DNA of 64,000 bases from Ditylenchus dipsaci (GCA_004194705.1 SADC01001204.1:930001-994000); one strand, 5' to 3'; counted from the first letter of the stretch, positions 11,701-22,042 are shown. Numbers and translations are program-made. Notes: a model not told the origin generated them from the letters alone.

Positions 11701-14248
11701 TGGTACCGAAGCTGGTGTTATGTCTGGATCCGAAACGTTGGATTGGAAGGGTTGCGTTGACAGAAAGGGGTCAGTGTTACATGAAACCACTGGAAAGAAT
11801 CAAATATGTTTTGTTAACTTTCTTGTGGCACGGAAAATATGTTTGAGTCTGTCTTAACATACGCTGGCCTGTCCTTGCTTGAGCCTAAATATGATAAATA
11901 TCCAAAACCGCTCCCCTCGTAAACACCCTAAAAATAATATTTATCTTGAAGAGGATATAGTGAAAATTATTTGCTATCAGAAACTGCTAACAAATATTTT
12001 TTTATTAAGTTTAGCAGGAAAAAGTGAATAAGAACGTGTTTTGGGTCACTTTTCAAAAAATCTGTATGGGGCCCGACGGCACTAGTAAATAAAAAATTTA
12101 CCTTATGAAAGTCTGCATAAGCTAATTCGTTGCGTTTTGACAGAACCAAGTCTTGTATGGTCCAATTGTTTGCCATAGCTGCAAGACATACAGATGTGTT
12201 TCTAACTTTGTTAACTTTAGACTCTATCACTACTAAAGACTTCAATTGCCGCCCTTCTAAAGTATCCTCGGCAATAGGACGAACCTTAATTTACAAAACT
12301 TATTTTACATTCTCACTAAAGCAGTTAGGAAATTTAACTTTTTAACAAAAAAAAATTAGGAGAATTCAAGATTTTTTGACGCTACTGTCATATACCCCCC
12401 CCAAAAGCTACTGTCATATACCCCCCTCCCAAAACCGACTTTTTTAGGGATGGTCAAAAACCATTTTTACACAATAATTTCGCCATAAAAGGACCAGAAA
12501 AGCAATTTAAATGGGATTGCGGGCTGTATTGGGAGGGGAAGGGAATAATACAGGGGCCACTTTTTTTAGCTGCTTTACCATGTTTTTCAACTCGGGCCGT
12601 GGCAAAAATAGACTCTATATGCATTTTTTGATCAAGAGTACTTCTCGGAATCATGTCTAAGGTAAGTGCGTGCGCGCATCTCTAACTCTCAAGCCCCCTG
12701 CGCCCCCTTCGGGGGCGCAGGGGGCTTGGGGCTTGGAGTTGAGATGCGCACACCCACATACCTTAGACACAAATCACTCGAAAGCGACTCTGGATGCATG
12801 AAAAAGCATGCATACCAGAGTTATTTATGTGGTAGGCCCCAGTATTCAAAACTATGTTCAACATCTTTATTTTTTCGCCGAAGAGCACTTCCGCTCGCTC
12901 TACAAGGCCGGGCCAGAGGCCCAGCATCCAAAAATCCAGCCTAGCACTCAAAATGTGCTAGGCCTATGAGTGAACCCGCGAGGTCCACCTCGCTCATCGG
13001 CTTGGTCCATGAAAAGTACTTATACTTATGCTTGCACCACGAGTTCCTGGGTTTGAAAGTACTCTTAGATGCTTAGAGAATTAGTACTCTAAGGATCCCA
13101 ACCATCTCGAGAAGTGGCCCCTGTATTATTCCCTTCCCCTCCCAATACAGCCCGCAATCCCATTTAAATTGCTTTTCTGGTCCTTTTATGGCGAAATTAT
13201 TGTGTAAAAATGGTTTTTGACCATCCCTAAAAAAGTCGGTTTTGGGGGGGGGTATATTACAGTAGCGCTTTGGGGGGGGGTATATTACAGTAGCGCCGAT
13301 TTTTTAAGCTTTGTGAACAGCTAAAAATGTATCTTACTAAAAGGTACCTCAATCATCAATTCCCTTTTTTGGTATTTTTGTAAAGTTTGCCCAAGATTCT
13401 TATAAATCTGGCTGTCCAGCCTTAGATGCTCACAGAACTTATAATAAATAGCACTAGGAATCATATATTTGGACCAAAACCGAAACCGATCCGAGAATAA
13501 ATTTCATCAGCTTCCGCTCCTTAAAAGGGCATGCCCACGCTATTACAGGTGGTGTTCACCAATTCATAAATTTTTCCTGATCATTGAACTTCTCTACGGT
13601 TTTTAAACTTGGTTTTTAATGAAACAAGGCCTAGAATTTAATTTCAGGCCTCGCACACAATGGGGGACTGCAAATTCAACAATCCCCACTCGTAAATGGC
13701 CATAACTTTTTTTGAAGGAGTGCACAGCGGGATTCTTTCCGTATTGTTCGAATCCGCTCTTCCAGTCCACTGCTCTCTAGCTGGCTTGCTATGAGTGAAT
13801 ACTAGTCTCCAGCCAAAAAAACTTTTTGGATCATGGAAACGACAAAACCAGGCTGAGTTACGGCACCTTAAAGACCTCACACATCGACCTCACACTTCAT
13901 TGTGGTCAAGGCATAAGACAATCTTATGAAATTTTGAGAGTTGTACTCACCTTTGTCCACATCAGTTCATTATTCTGAAACTTTTTCAGTAGAAGATGTC
14001 TTCTATATGTTAATTCAGCGCAGATGGCATCAATATCTGTGCCTTCAGGTAGTTTTAAAGACAGTGGATTCATTCCCATCAATATGCTCCGATCAAAACG
14101 ACAAGCTCTACATCTTAGAACTTTGAAATACTTGTTTATTTATTTAATTTTAATTTAAAATTACCATGCTTAGAGCTAGTTAAATTTTCATTATAACAAT
14201 TGAACCGTCTTCCAGACAAAATTATGCGCCGAAAAGAGGATTTGCAAC
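5775..14248 (-). CDS. Nuclear hormone receptor gene, multi-exon, 5' end not found
   Basis: Ligand-regulated transcription factor of the nuclear receptor superfamily, acting in the nucleus. Exons read on the minus strand: 14165-14248 and 13951-14120 encode the end of zinc finger 1 and finger 2 (CKSSFRRI, then CRACRFDRSILMGMNP) plus a linker; 12102-12284 encodes a linker/early ligand-domain exon; 10824-10913 encodes helix 3 (VEMAKTLPVFNKL, matching the family pattern EWAKTFPVFxKL); about 8726-8878 encodes helices 4-5 and the PDG turn (CSYLTDAYYS, VYPDGW); 5896-6056 encodes helices 9-10 (RYSKILLHHLQ); 5775-5849 encodes the C-terminus and stop. Phases agree between the first four exons and between the last two. 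The helix 6-8 exon and the exon with the first two Cys pairs were not found; a 5-kb transposon sits immediately upstream of the first exon seen. Introns are filled with foldback elements. Domain identity is secure; whether the gene is complete is not. Confidence 0.85.
6376..6890. mobile_element. Foldback with GCGGATGCGG word arrays
   Basis: Ends ACCCTACGTTCACAATGATC and its inverse. Both arms are filled with the GC-rich words GCGGATGCGG and CCGCACCGCATCCG; the middle is AT-rich. Inserted in an intron of the nuclear receptor gene. Confidence 0.8.
7444..7864. mobile_element. C-family foldback, CGCTCGATAGTAC variant
   Basis: Ends CAGTCGACGCTCGATAG and its inverse. Arms contain GTCCGACACTTTTTTACCCC and CAGTCTGGTCACAAAAATCG; the terminal word recurs inside near 7670 (TACTATCGAGCGTCG). 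The body matches 21629-22042, whose terminal words differ. Confidence 0.8.
8155..8340. repeat. Dispersed repeat 'N', copy 2
   Basis: Same order of blocks as 5065-5285 (AGTGGATCCATAACACA, TATTGCTGATACTTTCC, TATCGATAATTTT). Confidence 0.65.
8874..9208. mobile_element. Foldback with CAACGACAACG word arrays
   Basis: Ends ATGGCTCATTCATAAACG and its inverse, then arrays of CAACGACAACGACGACG in both arms. Its left end abuts the receptor exon near 8877, so the insertion sits at that exon's splice acceptor. Confidence 0.8.
9835..10495. mobile_element. Foldback with AAACAGAA arrays
   Basis: Ends AATTTGGGTATGTCGGATT and AATCCGACATACCCAAATT. An inner inverted pair TATACCCTATTTACGATACG is also present, with AACAGAAAAGC-type words. 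Confidence 0.75.
11141..11385. mobile_element. P-family MITE, ACTCACCAACC/AACTCCCC variant
   Basis: Ends ACCGTATTTGCTCT and AAGACATACGGTA. The centre (CATATCTCAGCCTAGAGTAA, TACCACAAGTTTACTTGATT) matches 4225-4452; the tip words do not contain GCGC. Confidence 0.7.
11400..11960. other. Degenerate GATGTGGACCGAAATTCG-type repeats; no clear gene
   Basis: Open on both strands because of short imperfect repeats (GACCGAAA, GGGATGTG). A K-unit copy (minus strand, ACATACGCTGGCC) lies at 11835-11890. Confidence 0.4.
12378..13297. mobile_element. G-family foldback (GACGCTACTGT...poly-C tip) with F core; 8-bp TSD
   Basis: Ends GACGCTACTGTCATATACCC and, inverted, GGCGCTACTGTAATATACCC, with a poly-C/G tract just inside and ~200-bp arms (GGGCTGTATTGGGAGGGGAA). 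Exact target duplication GATTTTTT at 12370-12377 and 13298-13305. The loop is the longest F core (12590-13105). It occupies a nuclear receptor intron. Confidence 0.9.
12590..13105. repeat. F core 1, long form with several hairpins
   Basis: Contains a ~115-bp GC-rich hairpin closed by GTCTAAGGTAAGTG / CATACCTTAGAC with apex GCGCCCCCTTCGGGGGCGC, a stem TCACTCG/CGAGTGA-like (ACTCGAAAGCGACT), CTCTGGATGCATG / CATGCATACCAGAG, and on the far side GGCCGGGCCAGAGGCCCAGC, TAGCACTCAAAATGTGCTA and GCGAGGTCCACCTCGC. Confidence 0.75.
13527..13650. mobile_element. Partial MITE 'A'
   Basis: AAAAGGGCATGCCCACGCTA, GGTGGTG and ATCATTGAACTTCT match one arm of 24645-24870; the other arm is replaced by unrelated sequence. 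Confidence 0.6.
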
Positions 14249-15224
14249 CTGAAAACTTATATTTGGAATTTTAAAAGTTTTTGCTTAAAAAGAGCACGCC
14301 TTTCTTCGATGTTACAGTCAAACTTCGACATAACGTACGTTGGTCAAATTGAAATATAGGCAAAGTGACCTTTGATATAGCGTACACTCGTTATAACGTA
14401 AACCTAAGTCAGTCCCGAGCAATGAAATCACCCTCGATATGATGAACAAATTTCAAAAAATACGTCTAAGGAAAAGATTTCTTTTTTTGAAATATTATTG
14501 TTGTGTTTTGGTAGTATATTATAGACGGTTCACGTACTTCAAGTATGTTTTTCGAGCACTTACTTCGAGTCAGGTAAAAAGTAGGCACGTAGCCAATGTT
14601 TTCAAAAATGGAATGGAAAATGGAATATTCCATGCAAAAATGAATTCCATTCCATTCCACCCTCAAAATGGAATGGAATATTCAATTCCATTCAATTTCG
14701 AGGGTGGAATGGAATTCTATTCCATTTCCATAATGGAAAATAGAATATTCCATTCCATTTTCCTATTTTAAAAATTCAGTATTATTTTGGCTGCTCGGGT
14801 ACTTTTTTGATTACTGTTCCACCTCTCACGTTAAACACGTACACTTGTCGCGTATCATACTCGCTCATCATTTTCAATGTTTTATTCAATATCTTTCACA
14901 AAACTATTTGTGTACAACTAATTGGTAATTCCAAAGCAGAAATTGTGTCTTGTTGCGGTGAGTTTTTGTAGCCAAGGTAGCTGGAGAGAAAATGCGCTCC
15001 ACCGGTACACTCGTTGCAGGAACTGTAAGGACTTTTAGTGCCACGATGACAACCACTTCAGCTTCCTAAACGGCAGGTTTGTAAAACAGAGAAGATTAAA
15101 GAGGCTAACATACTGATTCGAGCAGACTTGTCTAACATTTTAGAGTATAAATTTTCGAATTGCCGAAAGGATTCGCACTAACCACGTGGTTCATAATTTG
15201 TTGCAATGTAGATTCAACTGGCTG

Positions 15225-15385
15225 GATCGATCCATGGCTGGATCGATCCACCTGGCTGTGTCGATCAAACTAGCTGTACCGAACCAACTGTAAAGACATG
15301 TCTTCATTAGTATATCTAACCAACTGTCTTTATGGATCTAAATGGCTGTATCGAACCAACTGGATATATTGAATGTTTCATTGAT
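15225..15385. repeat. Degenerate tandem GGCTGGATCGATCCAAC repeats
   Basis: Six to seven imperfect copies of a ~20-bp unit (CTGGATCGATCCA, CTGTATCGAACCAA) inside the hAT. Confidence 0.65.
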
Positions 15386-15990
15386 TGGGTCATTTAATAG
15401 TGGTGATCGGTCAATGTATCGATTGGAATGATTCTCGCCACATGAATAGTGGTTTCATTGGTTTACCTTCTATATCAAAGCTCTGCTATGACATTTCTGC
15501 ATAAAATATTATTTTTATCATATCAGCACGAAATACGCATTAACGTTATATTGATGCGAGTCGGTTCAACCGGATCGATGTAATCGCTGTAAAACCTCCA
15601 ATCATATTTAACCATTACAGATTAACTTCAATCGGGCCTCTCGAACGGCGATGCCTCAGTTAGGTTTCTAAACTAACAATGACCCATAAAAATTTGTTAC
15701 GAGACATATTGCGACAAAAAGGTGACAACAAAGAGGTCTTCAACTTTCTCAAATCCTCATTTGACAAAATTCTTAAGCACGGCAATCGGCCACCACTACT
15801 TTCTTTTCAATGTGAACGGCGACCATGACCCAGGAGAAGAGTTCGAGCGGCTGGCTGTACGCTTGCTTTCAACCACCTTTGACCATTGATCCACTAGGAG
15901 ACTTCAAATGGCTGTATAAACGGATTTTTTTACTCCTGAGAGAATAAATTGAGCTTGAAAGACACACAAGAAGAAAAAATGTGGACTTAC

Positions 15991-16094
15991 GACGAAAGTA
16001 AGGCCATTCTTGATGACAATGTCACGAAGCTTGCCAAAACCAAAGAATAAGTCTTCAATATCCTTTTCTTGAGCGCTCAGATTTTTAAAAATCA
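15991..16094 (-). pseudogene. Orphan RRM exon of SR splicing-factor type inside a hAT element
   Basis: The exon is bounded by a TTTTTAG acceptor and a GTAAGTCC donor. It encodes 34 residues that read like the first half of an SR-protein RNA-recognition motif: a beta-1 start (IFKNL), a helix DIEDLFFGFGKLRDIV, then KNGLTFV where RNP1 would begin. In SRSF1/rsp-type proteins the same order is VGNL, DIEDLF..YG, RDI.LKN and F.FV. No partner exon was found, and the exon lies inside the 14594-16951 hAT transposon, so it looks like a host exon captured by the element. It could instead be the remains of an older host gene into which the hAT inserted. Confidence 0.5.
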
Positions 16095-16424
16095 CTAAAA
16101 ATACAAAGAGAAAGCTTACGTCAGAGACAGTTTAACACTGTCATCGAAGAGTTCCTCGTCAATCCAAAAGCTTCTTCGCTTTCCAAACCAACTTCATAAT
16201 TTTCTAGCTTGATGGATACTGAACAGAGATAAAAAGTTGCGTCAGAAAGTTGCGAGAAAAGTGCCGGAAAGTTGGGATTGAGCTCATGAAATAGCTCAGG
16301 GACCAAAAGATTCCGAAAGCTATTTATTGAAAATTGCCATGACTGCAGCTAAAGCCCTTCGAATCTTGGAATTTCTAAAAAACAAGAATAGCAAGAATAG
16401 CAAATAGTCAGCAAAATCACAAAC

Positions 16425-16701
16425 TTGTTTTTAGAATCCGGTTCCGTTGTGATATTTTTCCGCCTCTTCTCTCCAGACATATGCTTTGAATTCTGATGAC
16501 GACTAATCGATGTAGCATCCGGATTAGTAAAAACCTGCACAAAACTTAATAATCATAATAAATTGTTAGCAGTCTTACCTTCGAACATTCTTTGTATTTC
16601 ACGATCTTTTCGCCGAATTAATCTGTAAGCTTATCGACTGTAATCCAGACTTGAGACCGCTTCTTTGCTGAAGTCTGACCAGGGGAAATTTCTGCACTCA
16701 T
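16425..16701 (-). pseudogene. hAT transposase N-terminus, BED zinc finger, broken
   Basis: Two exons, 16579-16701 (ATG start) and 16425-16534, joined in phase 0 by a 44-base intron. The product shows a BED-finger layout: aromatic start (KKRSQVWITVDKL), a Cys region (KYKECSKVF), then RHQNSKH with the paired His. BED fingers bind DNA and are typical of hAT transposases. An in-frame TAA interrupts exon 1 after KLTD, and the first of the two zinc-binding Cys appears replaced, so this copy is dead. It is inside an element with hAT-type ends and an 8-bp target duplication, which supports the identification. No RNase-H catalytic core was recognised downstream. Confidence 0.6.
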
Positions 16702-17224
16702 TTTGAAAGCCTATAAAGAGCAGTGACAATTCAGCAACCAATAAACAACTGCATATCCATTAGAAAAAGTAATAGTTCCATTCCATCGAAAATATAACGG
16801 AATATGGAGTAGTTCCATCCGCTGAAAATGGAATGGAATATTCCATATTCCATTATGGAAATGAAATGGAATTCCATTCCACCCTCGAAATTGAATGGAA
16901 TTGAATATTCCATTTTCCATTCCATTTTCCATTCCATTATTGAAAACACTGCACGTAGCAAACACTTTTTGCCGCTCATTAGAATTGTCGTTTGATGGAC
17001 CTAATCTTTTAGAATCTCAACCTGCACCATTCTTAACAACCTCAAACTACCCTAAACCACTCTAAACGGTAACTTTTCACTTGACGCCCACCACGGCTGA
17101 CCATTGTATGTAAGGAATTTTTTTAAACGAATTGTATATTCGTGTTTTTCGACCCCGATTTTCACGGAAAGTAGTCAGCAGATTCTGTGAAAGAGAAAAC
17201 AATATTTTGCGGTTTGCCTTGGTC

Positions 17225-17860
17225 CACCGAGGTAAAAAATTCAGAAAAATGTGTCGGTAAAGGTGTCCAGTAAAAAGCGCCGCGCAAAAAGAGCCGCGGA
17301 AAGAAGCGCCGCGCAAAAAGCGCCGCGCAAAAAGAGCCGGGGAAAAAAGGCATGGAAAAAGTGCCAATTATTTATTTCATTTTTGCCGACAGGTCAATTC
17401 GCCGATATCTTTTGAGTTTCTTACGTGAATATCCTTGAATACACCAAGAAAGATGGGATTTGAACATAGTTTTGAATACTGGGGCCTACCGCATAAATAA
17501 ACTCTGGTATGCATGCTTTTTCATGCATCCAGAGTCACTTTCGAGTGATTTATGTCTAAGGTATGTGGGTGTGCGCATCTCAACCCCAAGCAACCAAGCC
17601 CCCTGCCCAATTCCGAGCAGGACTCTTAATCATAAAATGCATATAGAGATTCTTTTGCCCAGCTCCAGTGACCAAAACAGGGTAGGAACCTTAATATAAG
17701 GTTTTTGCCAGTTCTTGCCAGTGCCCAAATGCGAAAGCCCGAACAATTTACCTAGAGCCTTTCTCACGACGCTTTTTCGCGGTGCTTTTAGAACGGCGCT
17801 TTTTGCAACGGCGCTTTTTGCAACGGCGCTTTTAAATCGGCGCTTTATACGCAATTCCCT
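17225..17860. mobile_element. Foldback with AAAAAGCGCCGCGC word arrays around F core 2
   Basis: Left array 17268-17345 (AAAAAGCGCCGCGC, AAAAAGAGCCG) is inverted at 17765-17855 (GGCGCTTTTTGCAACGGCGC). The loop holds F core 2 (17455-17700), which lacks one strand of the GC hairpin. Confidence 0.75.
17455..17700. repeat. F core 2, hairpin-deleted
   Basis: Starts GGATTTGAACATAGTTTTG, keeps the CTCTGGTATGCATG / CATGCATCCAGAG stem and the TGTCTAAGGTATGTG arm, then jumps from AAGCCCCCTGCCC to ATTCCGAGCAGGACTC, losing the return arm. Confidence 0.75.
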
Positions 17861-17864
17861 TCTC

Positions 17865-18410
17865 CTAGGTACCTTCCTCCTGGCTTTTATCTTACTGGGT
17901 AGCACACTCCGGGGTAACTTCTCGCTGGGTACTTTCTTCCTGGCTACCCTCCTACTAGTTAACCCTTAATGACTACTCTCCTCCTGGGTACCTTCCCTCT
18001 TGGCTTTCCTCCTACTGGTAGCCCCTTCTAGGTAACTTCCTTTTAAGTACCCCTACCTGCGTGCAACAGGCGCCCATAGGCGCTTCATTTTATTTGTGAG
18101 CCTGGGTTGATGGCGCCTTACAGTCGCCCTTCTTACAAAATCTATAACATATCTAAGCACTCTTTTAACCTACTCGGTCAACTTGTTTAACATATCCATC
18201 CACTCATAGCACTCTTAGCCACTTCTTTGGCACACTTAACCACCCTCCTGGCATACCTATCCTCCCTCCCGGCACTCCTACCTATGACCCTGACACCCCT
18301 AATCACCCTCCTGGTAACCCTACTGAAACACCTGCCACTCTCCTGGCACCCCTAACCACTTTCCTGGCACACCTAGCATCCTTCCCGGCACTCCTCACCA
18401 CCTCCTTGGG
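17865..18410. repeat. Degenerate minisatellite, CTCCTGGGTACCYTCC / CACCCTCCTGGCA type
   Basis: Imperfect 12-18-bp repeats (CTCCTGGSTA, TAACCACCCTCCTGGCA). Related ACTCAGGTGGTAGTACC-like tracts occur at 6100-6220, 33000-33130, 35520-35720, 45040-45200 and 48960-49200. Confidence 0.6.
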
Positions 18411-18767
18411 GTTCCGGAAAAAAATATGACATAAGTTTGCAAAAAAAGGCTAAAGATTGTGTTTGAAAACAAAATCCAGGTTAATCCATGATCTCAAATT
18501 TGGAGGGCAAAAAATATTTTTTAGAAGCAACTTGAATTATACGTATTTGTGCATAAAAAACCTAAGATGTTATTCTTGAGGGTTCTGGAGAGAAATCTAG
18601 CATAAATTAGCAAAAAATGGGCTGAAACACAAAAGTGCCGAACCACCCACCAACACACACACCCACACATGCCAAATACTAAATAAAGACTGTTCTCTGG
18701 CTGAATAAAAAATTTGTTTTTATATTGAAATTTATTATTTTTAATCAAATAAAGATAAGGTTATTAA

Positions 18768-19195
18768 TTTTTTTGTAGCAAAAATACTTTTTTTCTAGCT
18801 AATTTACTCTTTTTTGTGGCAAATTTTCATTTTGCTTAGTTTTACTGGATTTTCTTATCTTTTTTCAAAAGTGAGGACACCATTATGTAGCCCTACGACT
18901 CTAGTTTCTAATAAGGTATCGTTTGTTGAAACGTCTTCGCAAAATTAGGCACAAAAAAATATGAAGCAAATAAAAAAAAATTGGCTTCATACTTTTAATT
19001 TTTTGTACCGAATTTTGCAAAGACGTTGATGAACGATACCTCGTTAGAAACCAGAATAGTAGGGCTACATGATGGTGTTATGACATTTGTAAAAAGACAA
19101 AAAATTTTAATAAAATCAGGCAAAATGAAAATTTGCACACAAAAAAGAGTCAATTAGCCACAAAAAAAAGTAGTTTGCTACAAAAAAATGATTAG
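18768..19195. mobile_element. J-family foldback, TTTTTTGTAGCAAA variant
   Basis: Tip words TTTTTTTGTAGCAAAAA and inverse. The centre (TGTAGCCCTACGACTCTAG, AATAAGGTATCGTTTGTTG) is shared with 29360-29793. Confidence 0.75.
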
Positions 19196-19584
19196 CCTGA
19201 AGATAAACGCTCTGGATAATTCATATAGTAATTAAACATCAACCCTCTAGATGACGTCTGCCTAACCAAGTGTGGCTAAAGTAGCCCGTTTTATAACGTA
19301 CACTATATATAACGTACCTTTGATATAACGTATAATTAGAACCGGTCCCCAGGGTGTAGGTTAATCGAAGTTTGACTGTAACACAATTTGAGTTAAAACA
19401 GACGGATACCCGGTAGATTCAAACAAGAATTTTCAAAATTCAAATTTCTCACTTTTGCAGGATTAATAAGCAAAAAATATTGTAGCAATGCTAGGGACTC
19501 GGTACTTCAATGCTAGAGCGATGAAAATTGCTTTTAATTGACCTGATATTCGCCCTTTTGAGATACTACTTGAGTAGTTCTTAA

Positions 19585-19775
19585 AGAACTTGTTGATGCA
19601 AATGAGAATTTGACAAATTCAAATGCGCCCAGGACACTTCTCTTTCGTCTCTCACTGTACTCTTTGGAGTATATTGAAATACCTCCATAGAGTAGAGTGC
19701 GAGACGAAAGAGAAATGTTCCGCGCTCTTTTGAATTTGCCAAATTTTATTTGCATCAACAAGTATGGTCCTTTAA
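19585..19775. mobile_element. L-family foldback, AACTTGTTGATGCAAAT variant
   Basis: Inverted arms centred near 19670 with GGACACTTCTCTTTCGTCTC and AGAGTAGAGTGCGAGACG; outer end GGTCCTTTAAT. Core matches the copy at 22055-22690, while the sequence between tip and core differs. Confidence 0.7.
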
Positions 19776-20345
19776 TAGGGTTTAAAATGACAAATTTTCA
19801 AGAAGGTTGGTAGGGGTGTGTGGTTATTTGCTCTTCGGTCGAAAATGCGTAAGGGCTGTGTACAATGATCGCCTTCGCTTCAGCTGAAGCTAAATGTAGA
19901 ATCTTAACGTTGAAGACAGATCCTGAAAGCTAAAGCCGAGCGTTGAAGAGTGTGTGAAATGAAATATTTTTAAAATAAAATGACGCTGAATAAAATGACG
20001 CTGAATGCTAACACAAGCCGTTCAAAAAAAAATTTAAAAAACTTCATTTCATGCTTTCTTTTTATCGGCAAAAATTAATCGTCGTTACAATTCCCAGTTT
20101 AAAAGAACGAAAAAGTGGCCCACTATATTCCCTTTCCCTCCCTATACAGCCCATAATCCCTAAAAAAAATACCTTTTAGTCGTTTTATAGTAAAATGTTG
20201 ACTTAAAGGGGCATGCTCGCCGCCGATGGAATATTTTGGAAGGCGGGTACCAGGTCAATTCAAACGAGAATTATTTCGAAATAAATTTTAATTAAGTACC
20301 CTGCGAGCAATAAGTGATCAAAAATTCTTTTTTCTTCCAATAACA

Positions 20346-20412
20346 TCGGTGGCCTAGTGGGATAGCGGCGGCGAACTGCGAAAGTTGCTAGTCGGTTCGA
20401 TTCCCACTAGAG
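20346..20412 (+). repeat. tRNA-like segment (A and B box present)
   Basis: TGGCCTAGTGGGATAGCGG resembles an A box and GGTTCGATTCC a B box, 35-40 bases apart. The acceptor stem does not pair well, so this is a tRNA-derived repeat rather than a tRNA gene. Confidence 0.5.
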
Positions 20413-20475
20413 GTACATTTTTCTCGACTTTCCAAAATTTCCTTAGATTAATTCTCGTTTGAATTTCGCTGGTAC

Positions 20476-21190
20476 TAGAGTTGTGAAATGGACATATGGC
20501 CGGACATATGTTCGGACATTTTAGAAAATGTCCCGTTAACTAAAAATCGGACATTTTCTTGTTTTTTTTTGTCTCAGCGATTATTTCATTACTCTTAGTC
20601 CGGCAAAATCATTCTTCACTTCTGCTCACTGAAATTCTTCTAATTTCTGCTTATAATTATGTTTCAGGTCGCCATGTCCAAGCCTCAAACAGGATATCAT
20701 GAAAGATGGTTTGTTTTCGATTTCAAATATTTTTATTTTTTTCAGGTACCCGAGGCGGATATCCACCTGACCAGGTGGTACCCACCACGAGGTTTGGGTT
20801 TTTGGTGACTTCAATCGCAATTTTAGTTTTAACAAACGCAATTCTGCACACGATTTTGCCTATGATGGCATAGCTCTTTTTAGATTTAGAATTTTTAAAA
20901 ATTTTCAGGTACTCCAGGTACCTGGAACACCTGAATAACAGTATTATTAGATTCAATCTATTGAATGAATTTGAATTTTTGTTGAATGATATCGGAGAAT
21001 AGTGTTGTTTGTCCTTGGTTGATGTCAATAAAGCTTATTTGTGCTCATTCTTGGTCTTTATCTTATTATAAGACATATTTACTCGGGTTAACAGAAAATG
21101 TCCGAAAATGTCCGAATGTCGGACATATGTCCGGACATATGCCCGGACATATGTCCGATTTGAAAATGTCCGGACATTTCCACAACTCTA
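20476..21190. mobile_element. hAT MITE with TCCGGACATATG arrays; 8-bp TSD GCTGGTAC
   Basis: Ends TAGAGTTGTGAAATGGACAT and (inverted) TAGAGTTGTGGAAATG. Exact duplication GCTGGTAC at 20468-20475 and 21191-21198. Tips are arrays of GTCCGGACATATG; the loop contains a CAGGTACC-rich H-family stretch at 20740-20900. Confidence 0.85.
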
Positions 21191-21316
21191 GCTGGTACCC
21201 GCCTTTCAAAATATCCATCGGCGACGAGCAAGCCCCGTTAAAATGGTTTTTGACCACTCTTAAAAAGTCGATTTGAAAATGTGGTATTTCATTACCAACA
21301 TTTCCGAATTTTTCGC

Positions 21317-21465
21317 TTGGTATATTTCTGCCCCAGCCAATAAAAAAGTAACAAACCGTAACAACTAGGAATACTATAGTGCAGGCAATGTGTGGTTGTA
21401 AACAGACTAGACAATACTTTGGCTTTTCCTCTAGATTTTATATGAACTTAGATTCTGCATAGCTG
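21317..21465. repeat. Second copy of the 1660-1845 repeat
   Basis: Same orientation; shares CGTAACAACTAGGAATACTA and AGACTAGACAATACTTTGGC. Confidence 0.7.
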
Positions 21466-21489
21466 ACCTGTTTTAAAAAGAAGTCATTA

Positions 21490-21546
21490 CAGTCAAAGCT
21501 CGCTTATCCGGCACTTCTAGGCTACCGGATAGCCGAGGTTCAACTG
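21490..21546. mobile_element. 57-bp CAGTC palindrome, TA target
   Basis: TA-CAGTCAAAGCTCGCTTATCC ... ACCGGATAGCCGAGGTTCAACTG-TA: only two inverted ends remain. Confidence 0.65.
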
Positions 21547-21628
21547 TATTTAAAAATACAAGAAAATATAATTAAAGAGTGACCAAAAATGACATTTCTT
21601 CACAAATTCTAAGAGTTATTCACCTATA

Positions 21629-22042
21629 CAGTTGAGTCCCGCTTCAGTGTACACCCAAAAGTTGGCTCCCGCCTAGGGTCCGACACTTTTTTTGCTTCAG
21701 TTTTTGAAGTATTTTTAAAATTCTGATTCCTCAGTCTAGTCTGAAATGTCGCAGGGATTCGATTTTGCCAGTCGTTTTTATAGCTTTTATAGTTAGACCC
21801 GCGAATCCCGCTTTAGTGTACACCTTTTTAGAATTCAGGTGTACACTAAAGCGGGATTTCTGGAACTAAATATAAAAACTGTCGTGTTTATCAAAAACGA
21901 CTGGCAGAATCGGAATCCCTGCGATATTTCGGACTAGACTGACGAATTAGAATTTAAAAAATAATTCAAAAATTGAAGTAAAAAGTGTCGGACCTAGGCA
22001 AGATCGAACATTTGGGGTGTGCACTAATGCGGGATTCAATTG
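21629..22042. mobile_element. C-family foldback, CCCGCTTYAGTGTACAC variant, TA target
   Basis: TA-CAGTTGAGTCCCGCTTCAG ... GATTCAATTG-TA. The terminal word recurs at the centre (21810-21860). The body shares GTCCGACACTTTTT and CAGTCTAGTC with 7444-7864. Confidence 0.8.

Larger units (their letters stand above)
14594..16951. mobile_element. hAT transposon, 2358 bp, 8-bp TSD CACGTAGC
   Basis: Left end CAATGTTTTCAAAAATGG, right end (inverted) CAGTGTTTTCAATAATGG, followed inward by arrays of GGAATGGAAT words about 170-200 bp long in both ends. Exact 8-bp duplication CACGTAGC at 14586-14593 and 16952-16959. Carries the broken BED-finger exons and an orphan RRM exon on its minus strand. Confidence 0.9.
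14315..19378. mobile_element. ~5-kb CAGTC-ended element, TA target site, heavily invaded
   Basis: Ends TA-CAGTCAAACTTCGACATA and AATCGAAGTTTGACTG-TA. The right end read inward shows TACACCCTGGGGACCGG and ACGTTATAT words, the family skeleton. A hAT, an F-bearing foldback, a minisatellite and a J element lie inside. No own transposase seen. It sits just upstream of the visible receptor exons. Confidence 0.6.
20215..21240. mobile_element. Foldback with tRNA-like segment in its loop, itself interrupted
   Basis: Ends GGGGCATGCTCGCCGCCGAT and ATCGGCGACGAGCAAGCCCC. Arms include GGCGGGTACCAG and TCAAACGAGAATTA. The hAT MITE 20476-21190 sits in its right arm. Confidence 0.75.
20110..21290. mobile_element. 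G-like element split by later insertions
   Basis: 20110-20210 (AAGTGGCCCACTATATTCCC, CCTATACAGCCC) and 21240-21290 (AAATGGTTTTTGACCACTC, AAAAAGTCGATTT) correspond to consecutive parts of the G arm at 13095-13250. Everything between is inserted. Confidence 0.55.

Noticed and set aside
13644..13880. 78-codon minus-strand frame
   Set aside because: Lies beside a MITE fragment and in a receptor intron; no domain and no splice support.
14315..19378. Complete pogo/Tc1 transposase inside the 5-kb CAGTC element
   Set aside because: No DDE core or helix-turn-helix frame seen; coding remnants inside belong to the nested hAT.
20346..20412. A functional tRNA gene
   Set aside because: A and B boxes are present but acceptor and anticodon stems pair poorly, and similar segments recur in repeats.
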